NCBI GenBank assembly: GCA_024279575.1
Contig: JAJRRJ010000082.1
Location: 1-20,465, forward strand
Length of the DNA: 20,465 bases
Source of the DNA: Alphaproteobacteria bacterium
GTDB taxonomy: Bacteria; Pseudomonadota; Alphaproteobacteria; Rhizobiales; Devosiaceae
Reading direction: 5' to 3'
Shown here: in pieces, positions 7,284-16,319 of the stretch
Layout: each line of letters starts with the position of its first letter
How positions within the stretch are numbered: the first letter of the stretch is position 1
Notes under the pieces: model-generated
Seen by the model: the letters and a program-made list of their open reading frames with translations, nothing else
Told to the model about the DNA's origin: nothing
Databases searched by the model: none
Translations under genes and position numbers: made by a program

Positions 7284-9644
7284 TTATACTGCAGATTGCA
7301 AGACTTCCGCAACTCGATTTTTGTTTCGTTTATACCACTGCCCAAAAGAATAATTCACAGCAATTAGTAATATCAATCCTGTTACCAGAATAGATATACC
7401 CCATAGCATTATAAATAACTTGCCATCCCCAAAGGCAGTAGAAACTTCACTTGAAGCAAATACGAACGCCATCAGCCAACCAAATGCGGCAAAAAGCGTC
7501 ATACAAACTGCGGACACCATTGCAATAAACACCACATATTTTAAAAGCACATTTTTCAAAAATTTACTTGGCATACCCAATGCCAATTGCATTGCTAGAG
7601 CGGGCGAATTGGCAGCAATAAAAGATGTGATCGAAGCAACCAACATCAAAACCGTCATAACCAAAGTTAATCCCATCACCAGATAAAATACAATTTGTGT
7701 GAGAAGCGTTGCATCAAAGATTTTTTTAAGTTGTGCAAGCACATCATGGTCAAATCGATAAATAGGCCCCGATCCCATTGGTGAAGCGAGGTAGGACTGA
7801 AGATCATTCATATTTGCGGGGTTAAAATAAAGTGCGGCGGATATAAACCTCGCATCTTCATCAATTCCAAACACAGCATCATAAGCCTCTATTGGAATGA
7901 GAGCATCATATGAAAAAGTTGCGTCCTGCGGCAAGTCTGGTGTAACCCCAAGAACCGGCACCAGATTGCTTTTTGAACTGTCCACGCCCAAACAAATTTG
8001 TCCTGTGTCCAGTATATCTTCAATATTCAGGCCTAGATTGGTTTGGACAAAATAATTTGAAAGAACCACACCGATCCTTCGCCCGGCCCCAGGCTGCCCC
8101 AGAACAACCTCAGAAACACTTGATTGATTGGGCACCGATAGGCCAGACAATGTCATTGATTGCAAAAATGGCTCGTTGCGATGAACAATAATAGTTTCTA
8201 TGCTGGCAACATTGTTTCGATCAGTAATGTCCCCTTCAAGCAAAGTAGTTTTGCTTTCTGGACATTTTTGCCCCTCTATGGGTAGCCAGAAGGATAGTCG
8301 TTGATCCCGACGCGGCCATGCACCTGGCCCCATCAGACAATTCGCAGATTCCACTGCTGCCAACTGTCGATAAATGTCTTTGCTTACTTCCTGGCCAAGT
8401 GAAATTGGCGCCTGATTTGACCCAATATCATCTCTCCATGGCCGACTAAAAAGTAGCTGTAAATCCGGCGGTCTCAAATTATATTCCGAATTTGGAACAG
8501 AACCAATATTCAAACTGCAAACTGAAGGGTCAAGAATAACCTGATTATATTGATTGTTTTGAACAATCCAGCCTATAAAAAGAGTAAAAAAAAGCAAGGC
8601 GGCTGCAGTAATGCGTGACATGAGGCTATATTCTGAAAACACTTTCAACGCAGAGAAAATCATCCGGTGTTTTTTGTCTTGTTGACTTTTTGGGGCTGAA
8701 ACCAACTCCGACACTTCATCCAGGGTTTTAGGCATGGAGGAATTAGTCAGCATCAGGCTCAAGGCAACACTGCTTGACAAGTCGCGCCATTCAGGACCTT
8801 CAATATCATTAGGGTTGGGCTTTCCAGATGAGTTTGCTGAGGTCCCATCACCCACCCAATTGGAAACTGTTTGAATTTTTTGTGGAACCTTACGTGGTTT
8901 GTCATGGGAAACTGAACCGATGACTTTATTGTCCCTGTTCTCCACCTTCATTACAATGACACGGTCAGCAAACTCCATAAGTTGCTCATAATGATGGGTG
9001 ACCCAAATCACACTGCGAGCGCGCCCTTCCCTAGTGCCCGACTCGCACCATGCTTTTATGTATTGAAGGATTTTTCTGGCCAGATCCGGGTCAAGGTTAG
9101 AGGTAGGTTCATCAGCAACCAAAATTTCCGCCCCCGAAATCATAGCCCTTGCAACCGCCACGCGCTGTTGCTGGCCGCCAGACAATTGCCAGACACGTCG
9201 ATCTAGGAACCTCTCATCAAGTTCCACTTTTTGCAGCGCTTCAATAAGCACCTGTCTTGTGATCGGAAAATGATCTTCCTCAGGCAGGTTTTCATTTGCA
9301 GCACGCAGGGCCAGGGCCAAATTGGCCGAAACTGTCGATAAAGAAAGTAAATGCCCTTGTTGAAATATCCGCCCAACCTTGTAATGCGGAAAGAATTCAC
9401 CTTTGGGATCAATCAACTTTTCCCCGGCACCGATAAGCAGCTCAACGCTCCCCCCATATGAAGCATTTAGACCGATCAGTATATTCAACAAGGTCGATTT
9501 CCCGCAACCAGAGGGACCGATAATTGCGGTAACCCCTCCCTTTGGAATGGTTAACTTATTGATATCAAGTACAAAATCCGTACCTTTATAAGCCTTGCGT
9601 TCATAGCGAAGGTTATTGGCACTAACAAGTTGCCTTCCCATCAT
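7284..9644 (-). CDS. MacB-type ABC transporter: ATPase fused to FtsX-like permease
   Basis: A protein of 786 aa. Residues 1-235 are an ABC ATPase with Walker A GPSGCGKST (43-51), Q-loop IFQQG (93-97), signature LSGGQQQR (154-161), Walker B ILVADEP (174-180) and H-loop His217. A linker of about 110 residues leads to a membrane span (about 345-362), then a periplasmic domain of about 280 residues, then three spans near 648-675, 700-732 and 741-765. This ATPase, one span, periplasmic domain, three-span order is that of MacB, a mechanotransmission transporter that works from the inner membrane on periplasmic substrates. All nucleotide-binding motifs look intact. It starts within ATGATG, overlapping the upstream stop by four bases. 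No MacA-type adaptor or TolC is encoded nearby. The size is larger than MacB (about 650 aa) because of the long linker and periplasmic part. Confidence 0.85.
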   Translation of the reverse strand: MMGRQLVSANNLRYERKAYKGTDFVLDINKLTIPKGGVTAIIGPSGCGKSTLLNILIGLNASYGGSVELLIGAGEKLIDPKGEFFPHYKVGRIFQQGHLLSLSTVSANLALALRAANENLPEEDHFPITRQVLIEALQKVELDERFLDRRVWQLSGGQQQRVAVARAMISGAEILVADEPTSNLDPDLARKILQYIKAWCESGTREGRARSVIWVTHHYEQLMEFADRVIVMKVENRDNKVIGSVSHDKPRKVPQKIQTVSNWVGDGTSANSSGKPNPNDIEGPEWRDLSSSVALSLMLTNSSMPKTLDEVSELVSAPKSQQDKKHRMIFSALKVFSEYSLMSRITAAALLFFTLFIGWIVQNNQYNQVILDPSVCSLNIGSVPNSEYNLRPPDLQLLFSRPWRDDIGSNQAPISLGQEVSKDIYRQLAAVESANCLMGPGAWPRRDQRLSFWLPIEGQKCPESKTTLLEGDITDRNNVASIETIIVHRNEPFLQSMTLSGLSVPNQSSVSEVVLGQPGAGRRIGVVLSNYFVQTNLGLNIEDILDTGQICLGVDSSKSNLVPVLGVTPDLPQDATFSYDALIPIEAYDAVFGIDEDARFISAALYFNPANMNDLQSYLASPMGSGPIYRFDHDVLAQLKKIFDATLLTQIVFYLVMGLTLVMTVLMLVASITSFIAANSPALAMQLALGMPSKFLKNVLLKYVVFIAMVSAVCMTLFAAFGWLMAFVFASSEVSTAFGDGKLFIMLWGISILVTGLILLIAVNYSFGQWYKRNKNRVAEVLQSAV

Positions 9645-12115
9645 TGAGTAACTTTTCTTGGGAAAAACTCCTGTGGAACAAAGACGAAAGCCATGCTTTC
9701 TTCAAAACCCCACAACCAGTCAAATTCCTGAAGCTCTTGATTAGGCGCGACCGTAAAGCGTTTTGAACGTTCGCTATATACGGGTTCACCAAAACTGCTG
9801 CGCCGTGCTTTCTCATTATTTGCAATAGTTTCGAACAGGCGAGCCGAAACGCAGATTTCTCTTTGAATTTCTAAAAACTCCTCGGCATCAGCATTATCTC
9901 GAACCCAATCGACAAATTCACCAAATGGACGATCCCCAAATATCGAGAAATACTCATCAGGGAGATAGGTGATACGGTTGAAAAACTCAGGAATGCTCTC
10001 ATTTGTGCGTATTGTCTCCCTTCGTTCCCCCAGAAACGACTGTGCCAGACGTTCAGCCATATCCTCCAGGCTTCGGCGAACCTGCATGGAATTGCCCAGG
10101 TCAACACAAGTGCTACGGATAGCATTTGCCATGGCGGTAACTTCAATAAAGCTCAACGTCACATAAGTTTCACTTTCATCGATCGGATAATACCCCGTCA
10201 AAATGATATCATTGCGTTCGAGTATTGTTTCAATTTCCTGCAGGTTTTTCCCTGCCGTTGCAGATAAAATTGAATCCATAATAGTTGCAGCAGGAACACC
10301 CATTTCACGGGCGCGGTCGCGGATAAAGCTAGTGTTACCAACCAACCCACCCTGCCTTTCGCTAGCTTCAGCGATAATAAACAAACCGGCCAAAACCTGC
10401 CGCACCTTTTCTCGCGTTTCAGCAATATCATTGGTGCTTTCTTCGGTATAGGCAGCAAACGGCGCCATTCCACCACCAAGGTCTGGCCTTTCATTCATAA
10501 GTTCTACGATGTCGGTGACCTGTTCCATCCACTCCTCGTTGGATGCATCCAAACGAGAACCAGCAACATTAATAGGAACCAGTAAAACATCGTTCTTTAA
10601 GAGAACCTGAGAAACATTAGCATAGAGTTCTTCGTCGGTTCGAGAGGCATCATCCCCAATATAAAAGACCAGTCTAAAGGAATTATCCCGCCAATTTGCA
10701 GTTGCAACCGCCGTCACGAGTGCATACAGGCCCATTTCCTCTTTATCGACTTGGGGATCATCATAATGCCCGCCAAACTCGCTTGATAACTCGGCCAAAG
10801 TTGGAAAACTTCCACTCTCAGAAAATGGATTCATCCAAAATTGAAACGGGTTTCTAAGCGGCATGTTATCTATCCAGTTTTTGTCAACACCATATCTGGG
10901 ATCAACCGAGAACCACTCACTAACTTCAATTTCAGAATTAAAAGTGTCACCAAACATGGCAAACGAAATTCGCAACCCCTCAAACCGGGCCACCTGATTG
11001 TTAATATCAACCAGACTTTCTACAATTGGTGCGCGGTAGGCCTCCATACTCTCGGTATTGTCCAGTACCACCAGAATATCTAGGCTCTGCGAGTTATCCG
11101 CAAGGCGACTTAATCTGATGCGGGCATCGTCTTCAATAGCAACACTTTGCTGAGACGGTTCACTACAGTCCTGAGTGGAATTGCACATGGATTCAGGCGA
11201 ACTCTGTCCCCCTGAACGTACAATGGGCACTGCAATTTCATAAGCATTATATGTTTCCAGGCTGTCAATTAAAGGGAACTTCAAAACTGCCTGAGCACGA
11301 TCAAGAGCCATCTCGTCTACAAACTCGAACGAAACCAGTGGAATTTCCAGATCAGGGTCAGCAAAGACCACCCCTGGCGAAGAAGCCGAGCGCGGGAAAA
11401 TCGCCTGTCTTTGTGACCAGAAGGTCAAATCATCAGTATGAACCCACCCAAGCATTGCCTGTGCGGCAAAATTCGAAAGTTTTCCATCGTCATCAAGACG
11501 AAACTCGATATCCCCTTCTGAACCAACAAAGTACCAGGTTTCGCGATCCACGACCGCTTTCGAGTATATATATACAACTGAATAGTTCGTGATACTTTGC
11601 ATACCGGGCGCGTCAAAACCGGGCGATGCACGTACAACCACACCTTCAATTCCCTCGTCACTGGATGCCTGACTAGATTCGGTAACGGCAACTATTGCCT
11701 TTGCCTGAAGCGGGTTTTCAGTATCTTTAGCGTTATTGGTTGGAGGAACGTCCGAAACTCTGATGCGATTTGTGCCGCAAACACCACCGCCGGGTCCCGC
11801 TTCAAAAACCAAAACCAGGTTACGAGCAACAAAACCTTGTTCCCCTTCATTGGTGGTCACCAATACCCGCCCTTTAAACCGGCTTGGCCCCTCCTCTTGA
11901 ACCTGCCCCTCTTGAGCGCTGGCAACTTCAAGATATCCCAGTTTCCCGACTTCACCAGCTGGGCCAGTCAAAGCCAAATTATCCGTTAAAGACACAATCC
12001 CTGCGGGATAACCATCTGGACAGGCCGCAAAACTGGTTGCAACAAAACCAACACTCACTGCAACGGAAACAGATATTTTCTTAAAACAATTCAAACCAGT
12101 AACAAAACAAAACAT
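9641..12115 (-). CDS. Secreted SH3-like and von Willebrand factor A domain protein
   Basis: A protein of 824 aa with a signal peptide (residues 1-31). Two N-terminal segments resemble bacterial SH3 folds: about 35-105, ending GEQGFVARNLVLVF, and about 155-232, ending MLGWVHTDDLTFW. A vWA domain spans about 345-530: LDILVVLDNTESM holds a D-x-T-x-S metal site (D352, T354, S356), and RLVFYIGDDASR supplies the later acidic strand end. The variant DxTxS is like vWA domains of some bacterial kinases and adhesins rather than the DxSxS of integrins. The C-terminal 300 residues are helical and of unknown type. vWA domains usually bind a protein ligand through the metal, so a structural or sensing role in the periplasm is inferred. 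Its stop overlaps the ABC transporter start. Confidence 0.85.
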   Translation of the reverse strand: MFCFVTGLNCFKKISVSVAVSVGFVATSFAACPDGYPAGIVSLTDNLALTGPAGEVGKLGYLEVASAQEGQVQEEGPSRFKGRVLVTTNEGEQGFVARNLVLVFEAGPGGGVCGTNRIRVSDVPPTNNAKDTENPLQAKAIVAVTESSQASSDEGIEGVVVRASPGFDAPGMQSITNYSVVYIYSKAVVDRETWYFVGSEGDIEFRLDDDGKLSNFAAQAMLGWVHTDDLTFWSQRQAIFPRSASSPGVVFADPDLEIPLVSFEFVDEMALDRAQAVLKFPLIDSLETYNAYEIAVPIVRSGGQSSPESMCNSTQDCSEPSQQSVAIEDDARIRLSRLADNSQSLDILVVLDNTESMEAYRAPIVESLVDINNQVARFEGLRISFAMFGDTFNSEIEVSEWFSVDPRYGVDKNWIDNMPLRNPFQFWMNPFSESGSFPTLAELSSEFGGHYDDPQVDKEEMGLYALVTAVATANWRDNSFRLVFYIGDDASRTDEELYANVSQVLLKNDVLLVPINVAGSRLDASNEEWMEQVTDIVELMNERPDLGGGMAPFAAYTEESTNDIAETREKVRQVLAGLFIIAEASERQGGLVGNTSFIRDRAREMGVPAATIMDSILSATAGKNLQEIETILERNDIILTGYYPIDESETYVTLSFIEVTAMANAIRSTCVDLGNSMQVRRSLEDMAERLAQSFLGERRETIRTNESIPEFFNRITYLPDEYFSIFGDRPFGEFVDWVRDNADAEEFLEIQREICVSARLFETIANNEKARRSSFGEPVYSERSKRFTVAPNQELQEFDWLWGFEESMAFVFVPQEFFPRKVTQ

Positions 12116-12136
12116 TTATACGTTATCTCCACTGAA

Positions 12137-15055
12137 CTAAAAGGGGGACGGGCTCAAAAAGCCATCCAGTACCGCTAAGAGGGGCGTCCCTTGAGACATT
12201 TTTTCAAAATCAAATTTCCCTTCTATTTGAGAAAGCAAATACGAAATATCGGTTTGGGCGAGCGTAACCTGATAATCTCGTGCACTATACTCAGACCCTA
12301 AAACAGATAACGCTTCGCAAGTCTCAGATTCCCAATAAACGAGAGGGGCATTATCATCAGCATCACGAACACTACCATCAACGATTCTCCCATCCTTCTG
12401 GTGATTAACAACCAGAAGACGCGAACCTGGCATATCGCTCGGAATGCCCCTTATGAAATTTTCGCAAAGCCCGGTGATGCTTCCAAAGCTGACAATTATG
12501 ATATCAGGCCACAAGGAGTCGGTAAGGCCGTATGCGACTTTTCGTTGTTCAATATCGTCGAAAATCTTTTCAACACTGGGACCGCCGGTGGATGTTGCAG
12601 GGCCATCAACCAGATTTTCAAAATCTCTGGGCCCTAAAGGTGCCAATTGATTAGTTTCGTTTTTCAAATCAAAGCCACGTCTTGAAGGTACCAAAAATTC
12701 GATCAGTCGCTTTCCGTTCAAATCGCCGAAAAACTGCATAAGAGAACCATATACATCCAGATTTGAGCCAAGAAACAATCCGTCACTGGTTCTGGAACGC
12801 AAAAAATATACAAATACCGGGCGTGCAAACGGAACTTCTAAAGCATCCAGATTGGCCAATGTTTCAGCACTTAGCTCACGAACAACGGTGCCCGCCTGAG
12901 CACAGGCCAGAAGACTGTCATCAATATAGTCCTCCGAAATATCGGGATTAGGCCGAACGACCAATTCAATTTTTGTACCCGAAGGTAAATCACGCGCACC
13001 CGGTGTTATTTCATTTGGGACGATATCTAGAACAAACTGCTTCCCATCCCTTTTCAACCAGATCGGTTCTGAATTCGAAGAAAATTTCAACCCGATTGAA
13101 CAATACAAATTAGGATCTTGATTTTGATTCGACGGAAGTTGGGCTACGTTTTGCCAAACCAAGGGCAGTTTAACAGTTTGCGGGTCTATTGATATTTGAA
13201 TATTAGGATGAACATTTAGCTCAAAACCAACCTCAAATACATCGACATTTTGTTCAACTGAATAAATCCATTGGTTTTCTTTAACAGTTAAATTGAAGCC
13301 CGCACCTGCTTTTCGGCTCAACTCCAAGCCAAAAGTGTCCAAACCTTCCAAAACACCCAAATCACCCCGATACAGGATGCTCAGACTGCCTTCCGAGATA
13401 TAGTTGATAAAAATAGACTCAGAATCACTACCCTGAAGTGAAACAGCCAGATTATCTTGAACATTCACTGCGTTAATATCTGTTAAGTTAAACTCTAAAC
13501 CAAGAGTTGCGAGAGGAGCGTTAACCTGTGGATTTAATTGGAAATGCCCATCCTCAAATTCTTCGTGCGTCAGTGAAAAATGCATTTTGTCAACGCTACG
13601 ACCAGTCTCCTCATTATCAAACCTGAACGTGGCTTCCAGAACAATTAAAGATTCAAAGGGTTCAGCCGAAATACAAACTGCTTCAAACTTTTGATTATTG
13701 TCATCTATTTCAGGCGTACCCTCGCATTTCCCCAATTCAAAATTAATCCCTGCTTGGTTGCCTCCGGCGTAACGCAAAGAGTTTAACTCCAGCGCATTAC
13801 GGAACCAAAGGGATGTTTTCAGGTTCGGGTTTTCTGGCATAGATTGGAGGGAACCTTCCTCCTGCAAACCAGTATCCTCCGGTTGCTCCGCTCCAAAAGT
13901 GCTGTCAGTATCTTCGGAAGAATAAATATTTGGGCGCAGTACAACATCAATGCTCCCTGTATTGCCAGTACCAAACTCCAGATTAAACGTCACCTCGGTT
14001 TCAGACAACAACCTGTTTTGAGCAAAATCTGGATGCCATGGGATAACACGTACCTGCCACTTATTACCCCCAAGCCCCCACCTGACAACAGCCTGCTCAA
14101 AGTCTAAAGGTTCAGATATCAACCCGGAAGCTGAAGCCGCAAAGTTCCCATCAATAAACAAATCAACCTTTGTGGGAAGAATATTTCCCGGGATATCCAG
14201 GATAGCATAAAGAGGCTCGCTTTCAGTTATGTTTGCGGCCCTTGCATTTGCAGGGAAATTTTCAACCGGACCAAAACTATTACTAAAGGCAGCGCTAGAA
14301 TTCTGTCCATTCACAGATTCTATTTCAACTATCGGCAATTCTGCACCCATAGAGTTTTCATTCCCCTGAGTTGGCAAGGGAATAACCTCAATAGAAGAAC
14401 TGACAGGCACCGCATTATTGGACAACAGCAAAACGGGGGTTAACCCATGCACTCTGTCATTATACTCCGCCCATTGAGCGCCGTTGCTATCGGTTTGAGC
14501 TGTACCCGCGCAGCTTCCAATTGGAATTCGCTTGGTAATAGTATTTCCTTGGGGAGTTTTGAACCAGACTTTAAAGCAACCAAGTTGCCAATTCCCATCA
14601 ACAAAAGGGCTCTGGTAACTGCCCAAATGAACGCTAATGATTTGCAGCGGATTGGGAGAAATGCCCGTATAAACGTAAAAAAAATATCGCTCCCCTAATC
14701 CCGGAGAAACTTCTCTTACTAAATTGCCCCTCGGACTAGATTCCAAGCTTAAGTCAGTTTGCGATGCTCTCAATACAAAAAATAATTGTTGCTCTCCTGA
14801 TTTATAATAGGGATAGGCTTTATACAGGCCCGCTATCCCGTCCGATTTTATCAACTTCGCGTAAATATTGTCGGGGTTTACCCAACCATTTTCTCGCTCA
14901 ATAATATAGCCATCCATACTTATGGTTTTGCTAAAATCAATGGAGTTTTCACCCTCAGAATTCAGGGTTTGCGGTTGCGCGACAGCAACACGGGGCACAA
15001 GGGCCATAACGAACAAGAAAAAAGTAAGTATCAGGTTCTTCTCGAGCCTCCTCAT
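12137..15055 (-). CDS. Large secreted protein with beta-rich N-terminus and alpha/beta C-terminus, unknown function
   Basis: A protein of 972 aa with a signal peptide (cleavage near residue 26, AVA-QPQ). The first 700 residues are rich in beta-forming, Asn- and Ser-containing sequence, with segments resembling Ig-like or beta-sandwich repeats (for example ITESEPLYAILDIPGN followed by KVDLFIDGNFAA). From about 745 the pattern changes to alternating hydrophobic strands and helices (PVFVYFLRSR, then KRLIEFLVPSRRGFDL, WPDIIIVSFGSITG, RLLVVNH), like a Rossmann or vWA-type fold but without a recognisable metal site. No family is recognised. It starts four bases inside the preceding gene (ATGA) and ends 21 bases before the vWA gene, so the three are probably made in linked amounts. 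Confidence 0.8.
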   Translation of the reverse strand: MRRLEKNLILTFFLFVMALVPRVAVAQPQTLNSEGENSIDFSKTISMDGYIIERENGWVNPDNIYAKLIKSDGIAGLYKAYPYYKSGEQQLFFVLRASQTDLSLESSPRGNLVREVSPGLGERYFFYVYTGISPNPLQIISVHLGSYQSPFVDGNWQLGCFKVWFKTPQGNTITKRIPIGSCAGTAQTDSNGAQWAEYNDRVHGLTPVLLLSNNAVPVSSSIEVIPLPTQGNENSMGAELPIVEIESVNGQNSSAAFSNSFGPVENFPANARAANITESEPLYAILDIPGNILPTKVDLFIDGNFAASASGLISEPLDFEQAVVRWGLGGNKWQVRVIPWHPDFAQNRLLSETEVTFNLEFGTGNTGSIDVVLRPNIYSSEDTDSTFGAEQPEDTGLQEEGSLQSMPENPNLKTSLWFRNALELNSLRYAGGNQAGINFELGKCEGTPEIDDNNQKFEAVCISAEPFESLIVLEATFRFDNEETGRSVDKMHFSLTHEEFEDGHFQLNPQVNAPLATLGLEFNLTDINAVNVQDNLAVSLQGSDSESIFINYISEGSLSILYRGDLGVLEGLDTFGLELSRKAGAGFNLTVKENQWIYSVEQNVDVFEVGFELNVHPNIQISIDPQTVKLPLVWQNVAQLPSNQNQDPNLYCSIGLKFSSNSEPIWLKRDGKQFVLDIVPNEITPGARDLPSGTKIELVVRPNPDISEDYIDDSLLACAQAGTVVRELSAETLANLDALEVPFARPVFVYFLRSRTSDGLFLGSNLDVYGSLMQFFGDLNGKRLIEFLVPSRRGFDLKNETNQLAPLGPRDFENLVDGPATSTGGPSVEKIFDDIEQRKVAYGLTDSLWPDIIIVSFGSITGLCENFIRGIPSDMPGSRLLVVNHQKDGRIVDGSVRDADDNAPLVYWESETCEALSVLGSEYSARDYQVTLAQTDISYLLSQIEGKFDFEKMSQGTPLLAVLDGFLSPSPF

Positions 15056-16089
15056 TCGCCCGATCCCTTTGTCAAAACCAAAAGATACAATGCGGTTCTC
15101 TTGGGGGAAAAATTCCCGTAATATCCATCAGGATTCCATAAGCAAGCAACAATCGTTTCATCACGCTGCGCCCAGATTCCCCGATCTTGCACTGAAACCA
15201 CCTGACGATATTGCTCAAGCTCCGGCAGGGTTTCCACAAGGTCGCCCAAGCGAGAACAATCTGAAATCAGGGGAAGGTTTTCATAATTTTCGATGGCCAT
15301 GCTGCGATCAAAAACTGGGACCGCCGATCCAAGGTCAAACAAAATTGTATTATGCTCACCAAAAGGCGAAGGACAACCAACGCCCCCCCCAACAACATCA
15401 AGCCGGAAATTTACCTCCAGAGCAAAATCGGAAAGGCGGCTTTTCAATTCTTCAATTTGCTGATCAGTATTAACCTGCCCTTCAACCCTGAAGCTTTCGG
15501 CCCCGGCAGAGGTATTTGCAATTCTAACCACTGGTTCAGTACAAACACTAACACCTGTCTCCTGATAGGCTACAATAAACTGCTGCTCAAACAGTTCTTT
15601 CAATACCACCAGCATCTTGAAACGTGCTTCATTCCCCTTGTCCAGGGCCAATCTGATATCCTGATTTTCAGACAATAATTCCTCAACCCGCACCGCCAGT
15701 TGATCTTCAGGCAGGGGGGCATTCGGTTGATTATCCGAAACACCGCCCTCTTCTGCGTTACTGCCATTGGAATTAAATGCATCAGTAGCTTGGGTAGAGT
15801 CCGACGGGGAACTCTCATCCGTTGGCGCGCCTTGCATTGGCGCGTCTTCCAATAGAGTTTCCTCTACATCTGGTGACTGAACATCACTTGCTTCTTCAAG
15901 CGAACAGCCCAAATCGCGGAGACTGCTTTGCAAATGACCTACTGACGCATTATTCTGTTCTCCAATAGCAATAGCCTCCCTTAATTGAAGGCACATGCCG
16001 TCTTCTTGAGAAAACGAGATGCCGGAAAAAGCGAAAACTACAAAACAAACGGTGAGAAAACGAACTCGAGATAATACAAGCCTCAGCAT
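15052..16089 (-). CDS. Secreted protein with acidic linker and helical/alpha-beta domain, unknown function
   Basis: A protein of 345 aa with a signal peptide (cleavage near residue 27, SFS-QED). A short Cys-flanked helical region (C33 to C62) is followed by an acidic, Ser/Asn-rich linker (about 66-128), a coiled-coil-like stretch (about 130-170), then an alpha/beta segment RVEGQVNTDQQIEELKSRL (201-219) that resembles BON- or OmpA-type strand-helix modules. Further cysteines lie at 183, 239, 278 and 316. A strong GGAGG (16095-16099) precedes the ATG. It is separated from the lipoprotein gene by 230 bases with a candidate promoter, and its stop overlaps the start of the next gene by four bases, so it may head the main transcript. 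No family is recognised. Confidence 0.78.
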   Translation of the reverse strand: MLRLVLSRVRFLTVCFVVFAFSGISFSQEDGMCLQLREAIAIGEQNNASVGHLQSSLRDLGCSLEEASDVQSPDVEETLLEDAPMQGAPTDESSPSDSTQATDAFNSNGSNAEEGGVSDNQPNAPLPEDQLAVRVEELLSENQDIRLALDKGNEARFKMLVVLKELFEQQFIVAYQETGVSVCTEPVVRIANTSAGAESFRVEGQVNTDQQIEELKSRLSDFALEVNFRLDVVGGGVGCPSPFGEHNTILFDLGSAVPVFDRSMAIENYENLPLISDCSRLGDLVETLPELEQYRQVVSVQDRGIWAQRDETIVACLWNPDGYYGNFSPKRTALYLLVLTKGSGE

Positions 16090-16319
16090 TCAAACCTCCA
16101 AAAAGCTTAAAGTACAAAATTAGAATTATGCGACGTCAAAATACTAACGAAATGTTAACACACTTTATTTTTGCATCCAAGCCAAAAGCCACAATTTAGG
16201 ACTAACAAGTATTTATAAACACAGCACTGACAGTCAAAGATATTACCCCGCTTTCGCTCAATAAAAACTCCATACAAACTAACCGTTTCTTCAACAGAAT
16301 ATACTCGTTATAAACCATA
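16090..16319 (-). other. Intergenic leader between lipoprotein gene and main operon
   Basis: A gap of 230 bases, A+T-rich, the largest within the minus-strand cluster. It holds a possible promoter (entered separately) and a strong GGAGG for the next gene. A second promoter-like pair, TATAAA with TCTTTG 17 bases before it, lies farther upstream on the minus strand. I find no stable hairpin followed by a T-run, so a terminator after the lipoprotein gene is not supported. Confidence 0.5.
16111..16139 (-). promoter_or_regulatory. Possible promoter for the main operon
   Basis: On the minus strand TTGACG (16134-16139), five of six matches to the -35 consensus, is followed after 17 bases by TGTACT (16111-16116), four of six matches to the -10. 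It would start transcription about 15 bases before the ATG-proximal GGAGG. The -10 is weak, so confidence is low. Confidence 0.3.

Noticed and set aside
11251..11592. Plus-strand reading frames within the vWA gene (also 11597-11989)
   Set aside because: Antisense to the 824-aa gene with its clear signal peptide and vWA motif; the products look like non-coding translation.
14922..15473. Plus-strand reading frame of 183 aa
   Set aside because: It is antisense to the well-supported 972-aa and 345-aa genes, has no ribosome binding site and its translation is low-complexity and domainless.
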